Source: an uncultured Eubacteriales bacterium (GTDB lineage: Bacteria; Bacillota; Clostridia; Christensenellales; Borkfalkiaceae). Taken from it: a stretch of DNA of 8,884 nt. How positions within the stretch are numbered: the first letter of the stretch is position 1; every line of letters begins with the position of its first letter. The stretch is from assembly GCA_900554485.1 (NCBI GenBank), contig USHO01000042.1, positions 1 through 8,884 on the forward strand, read 5' to 3'. The translations under genes and the position numbers were made by a program. The notes under the pieces were generated by a model, which had not been told where the DNA came from, made no database searches, and was given only the letters and a program-made list of their open reading frames with translations. Positions 1 through 6,982 of the stretch are shown one piece after another.

Positions 1-486
1 GGCTTGCCCGTCGCCGCCGTCGGTTCGTTTTTGTCGCAGGCGACGACTTACGGGATTTCCGCCACGACTCCGCTGTGGATGCTTGCGGCGATCGGCAGGG
101 CGGCGTTCGTCGGCATAACGGTTATAATTACCGAGAAGATTAAAGGCGATAAAATCGGGAAGGTCGGGATTGTCCTGACGGTTATTTTCAGTTCGCTTTT
201 CGTTACGGCGATAAATACCGTCGTGCAGTACGTCGATTCGTGTATTATATTCAATTACGGATCGCTGTCACAGGTGTTCGGCTGGCTTTTGGTTGCCAGA
301 ATTTTAAGCGGAGTTTTAAGCGCGGCCGCTTACTCTCTTGTCATTATTCCGTCGTACAACGTTTTGTCTGAGTTTTTCGGAAAAATCCGTCATCCCGAAA
401 ACCGCGAAAAGGGCGAATTGAAAGACTCCGACGACCGCGATGCAGAAAATGAGCGCGACGGCGAAGGGCAGACGGTTAAAGAGTAA
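1..486 (+). CDS. ECF transporter S-component-like membrane protein, 5' truncated by the window edge
   Basis: The reading frame is open from the first base, so the true start and N-terminal helices lie to the left; the TTG at position 4 is not taken as a start. The visible 160 or so residues are strongly hydrophobic. Likely membrane segments lie at about residues 26-43, 54-76 and 94-117, counted from that TTG codon, with a short basic loop (KIKGDKIGK) between them. The motif TTPLWMLAAIGRA and the late ARILSGVLSAAAY helix resemble substrate-binding S components of energy-coupling factor vitamin/metal importers. This is family resemblance by eye, and the substrate cannot be told. Residues from about 126 onward form a highly charged hydrophilic tail (many E, D, K, R) lying entirely within the last coding part of the opposite-strand flippase gene. 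That tail is probably not part of the conserved fold. No ATPase or EcfT partner is visible here. It could instead be another small membrane protein. Confidence 0.6.
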   Translation, partial: GLPVAAVGSFLSQATTYGISATTPLWMLAAIGRAAFVGITVIITEKIKGDKIGKVGIVLTVIFSSLFVTAINTVVQYVDSCIIFNYGSLSQVFGWLLVARILSGVLSAAAYSLVIIPSYNVLSEFFGKIRHPENREKGELKDSDDRDAENERDGEGQTVKE

Positions 487-1845
487 GTTTTTAAGGAACA
501 GTCCGAGCGCGGAAGACGGTGCGATAAATATGACCGAAGTCGCTATATAGGACAGAATACGCGGTTTTACGGGTGAAACGCGGCGCAATAAAATAAGGTT
601 AAGACCGCACGATACGACGTAACTTACCGCCATGCCGACTATAAGCGCGTTTACACCAATGTACTTAGGCAAAAAGTAAATACATAACAGCATGAGCGAC
701 GCTCCGATAAGGTAATACAGGAGCGTCGTTTTTTCTTTGCCGAGAGAGTTGAGCATACTGGTCGTTATAATCGTAAGGCTCAGCGGCAGCATCATGGCGG
801 CGGCTTTCACGACGTACGTTCCCGCGGTTTCGTCGTCGTATAAAAATACGCCGATCTCTCTGCCGAGACTTAAAAACACGGGTATGGCGAGGCACGCCAC
901 AAATACCGAGAATTTTACGGCTTTTTCTATGTTGTTGCGCAGAGTCGCGTATTTTGCGGAATAGTAGTTCGATGACAGTTCGGGTACGAGTACGACTGCG
1001 AGCGAACCTATCAGCGTAGACGGCATCGATACGAGTGGGAAAGCCATTCCGTAAATCTTGCCGAATTCGCCGACGGCGGCGGAAGAACCCATCCCGTAAT
1101 AGACCAATCTGGCGGGCAGTATCACCGCTATGAGCGTTCCGACAAGCGAAGTTGCCGTTCTCATAGCGGTTACGGGTACGGAAGATCTGAAAAGCGGTTT
1201 CAGCGTTTTTTTCGGCGACTTTATTCTTCCTCCGCGTATCAGAAACATCGCCGATGCGGCGATAAACGAAAATATGTACGATACCAGTACCGCGACGCCG
1301 GCGTGCTCCGCGCCTTTCATCATATCCGTCGCCGAATTTACGAGTACTATGCCGGCAACCGTCATGACCGCTTCTTCGGCAAATTCTATCACACTGTAAG
1401 TCAGAAAGCGCGAGTTGCCCCAGAACGAGCCCCGCAGTACCGCGTAAACCGAAGTGAATATAAGCCCGGGTATCATAATGCGCAGAATGCTTATGCAACG
1501 GGCGTCCGAAAACAGAATGTCGAGCGCGCCGCTGCAGAAAAGGGTTATAAGCGTAAGCGGTACGCTTACGGCAATGGTAAGCAGAATGCCTGCGGTAACG
1601 GATTCCGAAGTGACGTCTTTGTTTTTTTCGGCTTTGGTTTTGGTTATTATGCGCGAAACGGTTATAGGGATCCCCGCGGAAGTCATCGTCATAAACAACC
1701 CGAGAACGGATAGCGAAATCTGGTAAATGCCCAAGCCCTCCGCGCCGAGTTTTCTCGACAGAAATATGCGGTAGACAAAGCCGAGGAATCTCTCTGCGAA
1801 AGAAAATGCCGTAACGTAAGCGACGGTTTTGAAAATGCTTTTTAT
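316..1845 (-). CDS. spoVB: SpoVB/MOP-superfamily lipid flippase (stage V sporulation protein B-like), apparent ATA start
   Basis: Multi-helix membrane protein of the polysaccharide/lipid-II flippase branch (SpoVB, YtgP, MurJ relatives). Family members move undecaprenyl-linked wall precursors across the membrane, and SpoVB itself acts in spore cortex formation. Typical features are an amphipathic N-terminus followed by FLGFVYRIFLSRKLGAEGLG, then YQISLSVLGLFMTMTSAGIP, and alternating hydrophobic helices to the C-terminus. Read from the ATA at 1845 it is 509 residues, close to the usual SpoVB length of about 520. The frame has no ATG or GTG between the upstream stop (1894-1896) and the conserved N-terminus. 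A TTG at 1734 would remove 37 residues including the first helix. A Shine-Dalgarno AGAGG at 1857-1853 lies 7 nt before ATA (1845-1843) and 4 nt before ATT (1848-1846), so the start is placed there. It is divergent from the LysM gene and overlaps the convergent upstream gene by 171 bp. Family is secure; spore-specific role is inferred. Confidence 0.88.
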   Translation of the reverse strand: MKSIFKTVAYVTAFSFAERFLGFVYRIFLSRKLGAEGLGIYQISLSVLGLFMTMTSAGIPITVSRIITKTKAEKNKDVTSESVTAGILLTIAVSVPLTLITLFCSGALDILFSDARCISILRIMIPGLIFTSVYAVLRGSFWGNSRFLTYSVIEFAEEAVMTVAGIVLVNSATDMMKGAEHAGVAVLVSYIFSFIAASAMFLIRGGRIKSPKKTLKPLFRSSVPVTAMRTATSLVGTLIAVILPARLVYYGMGSSAAVGEFGKIYGMAFPLVSMPSTLIGSLAVVLVPELSSNYYSAKYATLRNNIEKAVKFSVFVACLAIPVFLSLGREIGVFLYDDETAGTYVVKAAAMMLPLSLTIITTSMLNSLGKEKTTLLYYLIGASLMLLCIYFLPKYIGVNALIVGMAVSYVVSCGLNLILLRRVSPVKPRILSYIATSVIFIAPSSALGLFLKNLLFNRLPFAVALIFCIAVVGVFQFALFAVFGMTDFSEKLRQNVVRRNNDKRVSGRA

Positions 1846-1848
1846 AAT

Positions 1849-1858
1849 ATCACCTCTC
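1849..1858 (-). promoter_or_regulatory. Ribosome binding site that decides the spoVB start
   Basis: On the minus strand the sequence reads GAGAGGTGAT, a close match to the anti-16S complement AGGAGGTGAT. The only in-frame codons at usable spacing are ATT (1848-1846) and ATA (1845-1843). A GTG at 1852-1850 is in another frame and stops after three codons. This is the reason for rejecting the downstream TTG at 1734. Confidence 0.7.
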
Positions 1859-1879
1859 GGGACGGAAACGCCGTCGTCG

Positions 1880-1909
1880 GTTATATTTAATGTTTATTAA
1901 AAATATAAA
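1880..1909. promoter_or_regulatory. Divergent, mirror-image promoter region of spoVB and the LysM gene
   Basis: An 8-bp perfect inverted repeat, TTATATTT (1881-1888) and AAATATAA (1901-1908), is separated by 12 bp. Each arm carries a -10-like hexamer for one direction: TATAAA at 1904-1909 reading right and TATAAC at 1885-1880 reading left. With 17-bp spacers each -35 position falls on the other arm and reads TTATAT, a poor match to TTGACA. The leftward start would fall near 1873 and the rightward start near 1916. The symmetry could be a regulator site or only AT-richness; the weak -35 boxes suggest an activator or an alternative sigma factor. Confidence 0.4.
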
Positions 1910-1915
1910 TCTACT

Positions 1916-2236
1916 ATGAATAAAAAGATAAAAATTATCGACCCGATCGGGGAATCGGGTTTTACGATTTATAAATTCGCCGCGGGCGACGATCTGAGTT
2001 CCGTCGCCGACAAATTTCATACGAGCGCGCACGTTATCGTCGCGGCGAACAACCTTACGGAATATCCCGTCGTCGGCGAGTATCTGCTGATTGAAAAAAC
2101 CGACGGCGAAAAGCGGGTGGTTATGCCTAAAGACACGTTTGAAAGCCTTTGCGGATACGACGAAAAGAAGATAGCCGAAGTCAAACGAAAAAACCGCGCC
2201 GAGTATCTGTACGTCGGTCAGCGGATTTTCGTATAA
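1916..2236 (+). CDS. Small tandem LysM-domain protein without a signal peptide
   Basis: A 106-residue protein made almost wholly of two LysM-like units. The first covers about residues 16-60 (FTIYKFAAGDDLSSVADKF, then VIVAANN and the closing VVGEYLLIE). The second, more divergent, covers about 68-106 (MPKDTFESLCGYDEKKIAEVKRKN, closing with EYLYVGQRIFV). LysM domains bind N-acetylglucosamine-containing glycans such as peptidoglycan. The N-terminus (MNKKIKIIDPIGESG) has no hydrophobic signal segment, so the protein should stay in the cytoplasm or mother cell unless it has another route out. LysM proteins without signal peptides are known in spore coat assembly (SafA, SpoVID), which would suit the divergent spoVB; that link is inference. 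No Shine-Dalgarno precedes the ATG. A -10-like TATAAA ends 6 nt upstream, so the mRNA may be leaderless. It ends just before a strong hairpin. Confidence 0.85.
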   Translation: MNKKIKIIDPIGESGFTIYKFAAGDDLSSVADKFHTSAHVIVAANNLTEYPVVGEYLLIEKTDGEKRVVMPKDTFESLCGYDEKKIAEVKRKNRAEYLYVGQRIFV

Positions 2237-2240
2237 AAAT

Positions 2241-2276
2241 ACGCCCCTCGGCAACTTTAAGGTTGCCGAGGGGCGT
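2241..2276. terminator. Bidirectional intrinsic terminator between the LysM gene and typA
   Basis: A perfect 15-bp stem (2241-2255 with 2262-2276; GC-rich core CGCCCCTCGGC) closes a 6-nt loop. On the minus strand it is followed by ATTTTTATAC, a good U-tract, so it should terminate typA, whose stop codon lies 12 nt before it. On the plus strand only TTTAT follows, a weaker tract serving the LysM gene, which ends 4 nt before the stem. Confidence 0.9.
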
Positions 2277-2288
2277 TTATCGCTTGTT

Positions 2289-4109
2289 CTATTTTCTGGT
2301 TTTAGCCCATTCTTTCATTCTGAGGTCTTTGGAAAGGATTTTTTTTCTGAGCCTTATGCTTACGGGCGTTACCTCGACGAGTTCGTCGTCGGCGATGAAT
2401 TCCAGACACTGTTCGAGCGAAAGCGTCGTCGGGGGAATAAGTTTGAGCGCATCGTCGCTGCCGGAGGCTCTGCTGTTGGTCAGGTGTTTAAGTTTGCATA
2501 CGTTGACGACAAGATCGTCTTCGCGCGAGTTTTCGCCGACGACTTCGCCCTCGTAAACTTTTTCGCCCGCTCCGATGAACAGGGTGGAACGTTCCTGCGC
2601 GTTGAACAGACCGTACTGCGTGGTCACCCCGGTTTCAAATACGACAAGCGAACCTCTCGTTCTGCCGGGGATATCGCCTTTGTACTCCTCGTACCCGGCG
2701 AAGACGTGGCTCATTATGCCGAACCCCTTCGTGTCGGTGAGCATTTCGCTCCTGTAACCGAACAGGCATCTTGCGGGAATTTTGAATTGCAGTTTCGTGC
2801 CTCCGCGATCGTCTGCCGACATGTCTATAAGTTCGCCTTTTCTCGCGCCGAGTTTGTTCATTATCGCGCCGACGTAATCGTTGGGGACTTCAACGACGAG
2901 GTCTTCCATAGGTTCGTGGCACTTGCCGTTAATCTCTTTGAATATTACCTTCGGGCGGGAAACCTGAAACTCGTAGCCTTCGCGGCGCATGTTCTCTATA
3001 AGTATCGAAAGGTGAAGTTCGCCTCTGCCGAACACCTTGAAAGTGTCCGCGCTGTCGGTTTCTTCGACCCTCATCGATACGTTGGTTTCTATCTCTTTGA
3101 AAAGTCTTGCTCTTAAATGGCGGGAAGTAACGAATTTACCTTCTTTACCCGCGAACGGACTGTTGTTTACCATGAAGTACATGGAAACGGTCGGTTCGTC
3201 GATGGCGACGAAGGGCAGCTGTTCTATGCAGTCGGGCGAACATATCGTTTCGCCTATGTTGATCTTTTCGAGACCCGAAACCGCGATGATGTCGCCCATT
3301 TCGGCGTCGGTTACTTCCACGCGTTTAAGCCCCTCGAACTGATACAGTTTGCCTACGCGCGCGTTGGTCGTGGTCTTGTCGGTGTGAATTACCGTTACGC
3401 TCTGAGCGTCGCGGATCTTGCCGCGGACTATTCTGCCTATGCCGATACGTCCGACGTATTCGTCGTAATCGACGTTGCAGATTAGAGCCTTCAGCGGTGC
3501 CTCGCGGTCGCCGGTCGGTGCGGGGATTTCCTCTAAAATGGTGTCGAGCAGGGGGTCGAGATTGTCGCTCGGTTTTGCAAGGTCGGTGGTTGCCCAGCCC
3601 TGTTTCGCGCTGGCATATACGACCTTGAAATCGAGTTGTTCGTCGTTCGCGCCGAGTTCGATGAAAAGGTCTATTATTCCGTCGATCGTCTGATTTACGT
3701 CTCCGCCTTTGTCGACTTTGTTTATGCAGACGACGGGCTTTTTGTTGAGCGACAACGCCTTTTTAAGTACATATCTCGTCTGAGGCATGCACCCTTCGAC
3801 CGCGTCGACGAGCAGAACGACGCCGTCTACCATCGAAAGTATACGTTCGACCTCTCCGCCGAAGTCCGCGTGACCCGGGGTATCGATTATGTTTATCTTG
3901 GTGTTTTTGTAAATTACGGCGGTGTTCTTCGCGAGGATGGTAATTCCTCTTTCTCTCTCTATGTCGCCGCTGTCCATAACTCTTTCGCCCACGGTTTCGT
4001 TATTGCGGAAGACGTGGTTTTGTTTCAAAAGCCCGTCTACCAAAGTCGTTTTACCGTGGTCGACGTGCGCGATTATGGCAATGTTTCTTATGTCGTTTCT
4101 CGTATCCAT
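2289..4109 (-). CDS. typA: Ribosome-associated translational GTPase TypA/BipA
   Basis: A 606-residue translation-factor GTPase, the normal length for TypA/BipA, which binds the 70S ribosome and is needed for ribosome assembly and growth under stress or cold. The GTPase motifs are complete: G1 AHVDHGKTT (14-22), switch I RGITI (54-58), G3 DTPGHADFGGEVER (from 76), G4 NKVD (130-133) and G5 SAKQGW. The domain II beta-barrel, the EF-G-like domains (GRGELHLSILIENMRREGYE) and the TypA-specific C-terminus (EVTPVSIRLRKKIL) follow in order. The start is ATG at 4109 with GGAG 8 nt upstream on the minus strand. It is transcribed alone from a consensus promoter, divergently from ansA, and ends at a strong hairpin. 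Nothing appears broken. Confidence 0.98.
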   Translation of the reverse strand: MDTRNDIRNIAIIAHVDHGKTTLVDGLLKQNHVFRNNETVGERVMDSGDIERERGITILAKNTAVIYKNTKINIIDTPGHADFGGEVERILSMVDGVVLLVDAVEGCMPQTRYVLKKALSLNKKPVVCINKVDKGGDVNQTIDGIIDLFIELGANDEQLDFKVVYASAKQGWATTDLAKPSDNLDPLLDTILEEIPAPTGDREAPLKALICNVDYDEYVGRIGIGRIVRGKIRDAQSVTVIHTDKTTTNARVGKLYQFEGLKRVEVTDAEMGDIIAVSGLEKINIGETICSPDCIEQLPFVAIDEPTVSMYFMVNNSPFAGKEGKFVTSRHLRARLFKEIETNVSMRVEETDSADTFKVFGRGELHLSILIENMRREGYEFQVSRPKVIFKEINGKCHEPMEDLVVEVPNDYVGAIMNKLGARKGELIDMSADDRGGTKLQFKIPARCLFGYRSEMLTDTKGFGIMSHVFAGYEEYKGDIPGRTRGSLVVFETGVTTQYGLFNAQERSTLFIGAGEKVYEGEVVGENSREDDLVVNVCKLKHLTNSRASGSDDALKLIPPTTLSLEQCLEFIADDELVEVTPVSIRLRKKILSKDLRMKEWAKTRK

Positions 4110-4137
4110 AGTTTACGCTCCGAAAAAATCGAAACTA

Positions 4138-4166
4138 AGTATAAACGGAATTAACGATTTTGTCAA
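4138..4166 (-). promoter_or_regulatory. Consensus SigA-type promoter of typA
   Basis: On the minus strand TTGACA (4166-4161) is followed by exactly 17 bp and TATACT (4143-4138). This predicts transcription from about 4131 and a leader of about 22 nt that carries the GGAG ribosome binding site. The match to the housekeeping consensus is nearly perfect, so strong constitutive expression is expected. Confidence 0.9.
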
Positions 4167-4207
4167 TCGCTTTATAGCCGATATTAGTATAAATAATATA
4201 AAAAACA

Positions 4208-4236
4208 TAGACATTTATTTTTTTTTGTGCTAAAAT
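4208..4236 (+). promoter_or_regulatory. SigA-type promoter of the ansA operon with extended -10, predicting a leaderless mRNA
   Basis: TAGACA (4208-4213), a 17-bp spacer ending in TGC (4228-4230), and TAAAAT (4231-4236) form a strong promoter with an extended -10. The expected start, 7 nt past the -10, is position 4243, the A of the ansA ATG. The spacer contains a run of T residues. Further left, ATATTA (4181-4186) and TAATAT (4194-4199) form a weak inverted repeat of unknown meaning. Confidence 0.8.
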
Positions 4237-4242
4237 CGGAGT

Positions 4243-5253
4243 ATGAAAGACGATAACAGAAAAAAGATTCTGATGATAGCGACCGGCGGAACGATCGCGT
4301 CGAGAAAAGGCGAAAACGGACTTGCTCCTTCGATGACGACGGACGAAATACTTGCCCGCGTCGACGTTTCGGATATATGCGACGTAGACGCCGTGCAACT
4401 TATGAATATCGACAGCACCAACGTTACCCCCGCAAGGTGGCTCGAAATGGCGGAGGCTGTCCGTGCGAATTACGATAAATACGACGGGTTCGTAATCTGC
4501 CACGGCACCGACACTATGGCGTATACCGCCGCGGCTCTTTCGTACCTTATACAGAAAAGCCCCAAACCGATAGTCGTAACGGGGTCGCAAAAACCGATAG
4601 ATCTCGATATTACGGATGCCAGAACGAATCTTACCGACAGTTTTTTATACTGCGTCAACAAATACGCCTGCGGCGTGCAGATAGTGTTTGACGGCAAGGT
4701 CATAGCGGGTACGAGGGCTAAGAAGACCAGAAGTAAGAGTTACAATGCGTTTTCAAGTATAAACTACCCGTATAAGGCGGTTATTCAGGATAGAACCGTC
4801 ATTTCGTATTCCAGAGGGAGAAAGCCGAAAGCCCCGATTTTTTACGACAAACTCGACGGAAAAGTCGGACTTTTCAAAATGACGCCGGGCGCGGACGAAA
4901 GGATTCTCGACAGGTATTTTGAACTGTCTGACGCGGTTATAGTTGAGAGTTTCGGCGTCGGCGGAATACCCGACGGTGACGAATTCGGCTTTTACGAGGT
5001 TATAGACAAGTGGCGTAAACGCGGCAAAATCGCGGTTATGTGTACGCAGGTCGTCAACGAGGGCAGCGATATGACCGTATACAAGGTCGGCAAAAGCCTT
5101 AAAGAAAAATACGGGTTTCTCGAATCTTACGACATGACGCCCGAGGCGGTCGTATGCAAACTTATGTGGATACTCGCCATAACCCGTAAACGAGGAGAGA
5201 TAAAGCGTTTGTTTTATAAAAACATTGCGCAGGATATACTTTACGGAGAATGA
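4243..5253 (+). CDS. ansA: Cytoplasmic type I L-asparaginase
   Basis: A 336-residue asparaginase/glutaminase-family enzyme that hydrolyses L-asparagine to aspartate and ammonia. It lacks a signal peptide and its length fits the cytosolic type I enzymes. The first catalytic threonine is T14 in ATGGTIAS near the N-terminus; the second active-site pair is T89-D90 in CHGTDTMAYTAA. GTRAKKTRSKSYNAFSS supplies the basic residues of the active site, and the C-terminal domain has VIVESFGVGGIPD. The ATG at 4243 gives an N-terminal strand (KKILMI) just before the catalytic loop, as in the family. A GGAG lies only 1 nt before this ATG, too close to act normally, while the promoter predicts transcription starting on the ATG. 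It is the first gene of a four-gene operon; the next start is 1 nt beyond its stop. Asparaginase family is certain; type I is likely. Confidence 0.96.
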   Translation: MKDDNRKKILMIATGGTIASRKGENGLAPSMTTDEILARVDVSDICDVDAVQLMNIDSTNVTPARWLEMAEAVRANYDKYDGFVICHGTDTMAYTAAALSYLIQKSPKPIVVTGSQKPIDLDITDARTNLTDSFLYCVNKYACGVQIVFDGKVIAGTRAKKTRSKSYNAFSSINYPYKAVIQDRTVISYSRGRKPKAPIFYDKLDGKVGLFKMTPGADERILDRYFELSDAVIVESFGVGGIPDGDEFGFYEVIDKWRKRGKIAVMCTQVVNEGSDMTVYKVGKSLKEKYGFLESYDMTPEAVVCKLMWILAITRKRGEIKRLFYKNIAQDILYGE

Positions 5254-5254
5254 G

Positions 5255-6973
5255 ATGCTTAAAAAATTCGCAAGTTATTACAAACCTCATTTAAGATTGT
5301 TTTTTATAGATTTATTCTGCGCTTTCGTCGTCGCGGTGTGTAACCTCGTCTATCCGAAGGTTGCGGGTAAAATGATAGATTCCGCAAGTCTCGATTATGT
5401 GCTTATATGTTCGGGTGTGCTGCTGGGCATATTTATCCTCAAAGCGGTAATGACGTATGTGATTACATACTGGGGTCACGTCGTCGGCGTAAGAATACAG
5501 GCGGACATGCGTAACGAATTGTTCGCGCATCTGCAGAAATTGCCGTTTTCTTATTACGACGAGACCAAAACCGGCTCGATAATGAGCAGGCTCGTAAACG
5601 ACCTGTTCGAGGTTTCCGAACTTGCGCATCACGGACCGGAAGACGTATTTTTGTCTATAGTTTCCATAATCGGCGCGCTTGTTATGATCGCCCTTATAAA
5701 TCCGTGGCTCGCGCTTATAGTGCTTGCCGTAATACCGATAATCGCAATAATAGCGGTAAAACTCCGGCTTGAACTTATGTCGGCGTTCCGCAGATCGCGC
5801 GAAAAGACCGCCGAGGTCAATTCCGCCGTCGAAAGCGCGGTTTCGGGCATAAGGGTTTCAAAGGCGTATACTGCCGAAAAACACGAACTCGAAAAATTCG
5901 GCAACGCCAACAAACAACTCGTCGAGGCTAGAAGTTGGCAGTATAAGGCGATGAGTAAATTCCAGACGGCGATGACGCTGTTTATGGATATTCTCTATCT
6001 TACGGCGTTTTTGGCAGGCGGTCTGTTCTTTTGTTACGGCAGAATAACCGCGTCCGAACTCACGAGTTACGTTCTGTACGTCGCCATGCTTATCGCGCCC
6101 ATAAGGACGTTTATCGCTATATTCGAGCAGATTCAGGAGGGGATGACCGGTTTCAAGAGATTCCTCGAAGTGATGAGCGTTGAACCCGAAAAAGACTGTC
6201 CCGCGCCCGTGAGCGTCGGCAAAGTCAGGGGCGACATAGAATTCGACGACGTCAGTTTCAGATATAAAAAAGAGACCGACGACGACGGACATCTTATTTT
6301 AAGTAACCTGTCGCTTAAAATCGGAGCGGGCAGAACCGTCGCGCTGGTCGGACCGTCCGGCGGCGGCAAGACGACGTTCTGTAATCTGATTCCGAGGTTT
6401 TACGATATAGACTCGGGCAGAATAACCGTCGACGGAATCGATATAAAGGATATGAGCCTTTACGACCTCCGCAAAAATATAGGTATAGTCGCGCAGGATG
6501 TTTTCATTTTCGGCGGAACGATAAAAGAAAATATCGCTTACGGAGATTTTAACGCTACCGACGAACAGATAGAAGAGGCTGCCGTAAACGCGAACATCGA
6601 CGAGTTCATACGCTCGCTCGACGACGGGTACGATACCTATGTCGGCGAAAGGGGTGTCAAACTGTCGGGCGGGCAGAGACAGAGAATAGCCATAGCGAGG
6701 GCGTTTCTGAAAAATCCGCCCGTGCTTATTCTCGACGAGGCGACGTCCGCGCTCGACAACGTTACGGAAATGCAGATACAGGAGGCTTTAGAGAAACTTT
6801 CCGACGGCAGAACGACGATAGTGGTCGCGCACAGACTTTCCACCGTTAAAAACGCCGACGAAATTGTCGTGCTTGCAGCCGACGGAATAGAAGAACGCGG
6901 CACGCACGAAGAACTTATGGCTAAAAACGGCGTTTATGCTACGCTGTATAATTACCAATTCAGGAATATGTGA
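5255..6973 (+). CDS. ABC exporter half-transporter (MsbA/multidrug type), fused membrane and ATPase domains
   Basis: A 572-residue type IV (ABCB-like) exporter. An N-terminal membrane domain with six helices spans about residues 15-300 and carries the coupling-region motif LPFSYYDETKTGSIMSRLVND. The C-terminal ATPase is complete: Walker A GPSGGGKTT (366-374), Q-loop region VAQDVFIFGGTIKENIAYG, signature LSGGQ (470-474), Walker B VLILDE (490-495) and H-loop histidine H526 in VAHRLS. It should work as a dimer at the cytoplasmic membrane; since only one half-transporter is present, a homodimer is simplest. The substrate is unknown (lipid, peptide or drug are all possible). The ATG at 5255 is chosen because GGAG lies 6 nt upstream; an earlier in-frame ATG at 5225 lies inside ansA. 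Spacing to ansA is 1 nt and to deoB 9 nt, indicating one transcript. Confidence 0.95.
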   Translation: MLKKFASYYKPHLRLFFIDLFCAFVVAVCNLVYPKVAGKMIDSASLDYVLICSGVLLGIFILKAVMTYVITYWGHVVGVRIQADMRNELFAHLQKLPFSYYDETKTGSIMSRLVNDLFEVSELAHHGPEDVFLSIVSIIGALVMIALINPWLALIVLAVIPIIAIIAVKLRLELMSAFRRSREKTAEVNSAVESAVSGIRVSKAYTAEKHELEKFGNANKQLVEARSWQYKAMSKFQTAMTLFMDILYLTAFLAGGLFFCYGRITASELTSYVLYVAMLIAPIRTFIAIFEQIQEGMTGFKRFLEVMSVEPEKDCPAPVSVGKVRGDIEFDDVSFRYKKETDDDGHLILSNLSLKIGAGRTVALVGPSGGGKTTFCNLIPRFYDIDSGRITVDGIDIKDMSLYDLRKNIGIVAQDVFIFGGTIKENIAYGDFNATDEQIEEAAVNANIDEFIRSLDDGYDTYVGERGVKLSGGQRQRIAIARAFLKNPPVLILDEATSALDNVTEMQIQEALEKLSDGRTTIVVAHRLSTVKNADEIVVLAADGIEERGTHEELMAKNGVYATLYNYQFRNM

Positions 6974-6982
6974 GGTAAGGAT

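Noticed and set aside
665..1498. A 277-codon minus-strand frame inside spoVB
   Set aside because: Its product is arginine-rich and low in hydrophobic order, the usual look of an out-of-frame shadow; the flippase frame on the same strand is clearly coding.
1841..1852. GTG at 1852-1850 as the spoVB start
   Set aside because: It is out of frame with the flippase and reaches a TAA after three codons.
4135..4590. A 151-codon minus-strand frame opposite the start of ansA
   Set aside because: It covers both intergenic promoters and the conserved catalytic region of ansA in antisense and shows no domain.
5225..5254. Earlier in-frame ATG for the ABC exporter inside ansA
   Set aside because: The ATG at 5255 has GGAG at 6-nt spacing and gives the usual exporter N-terminus.
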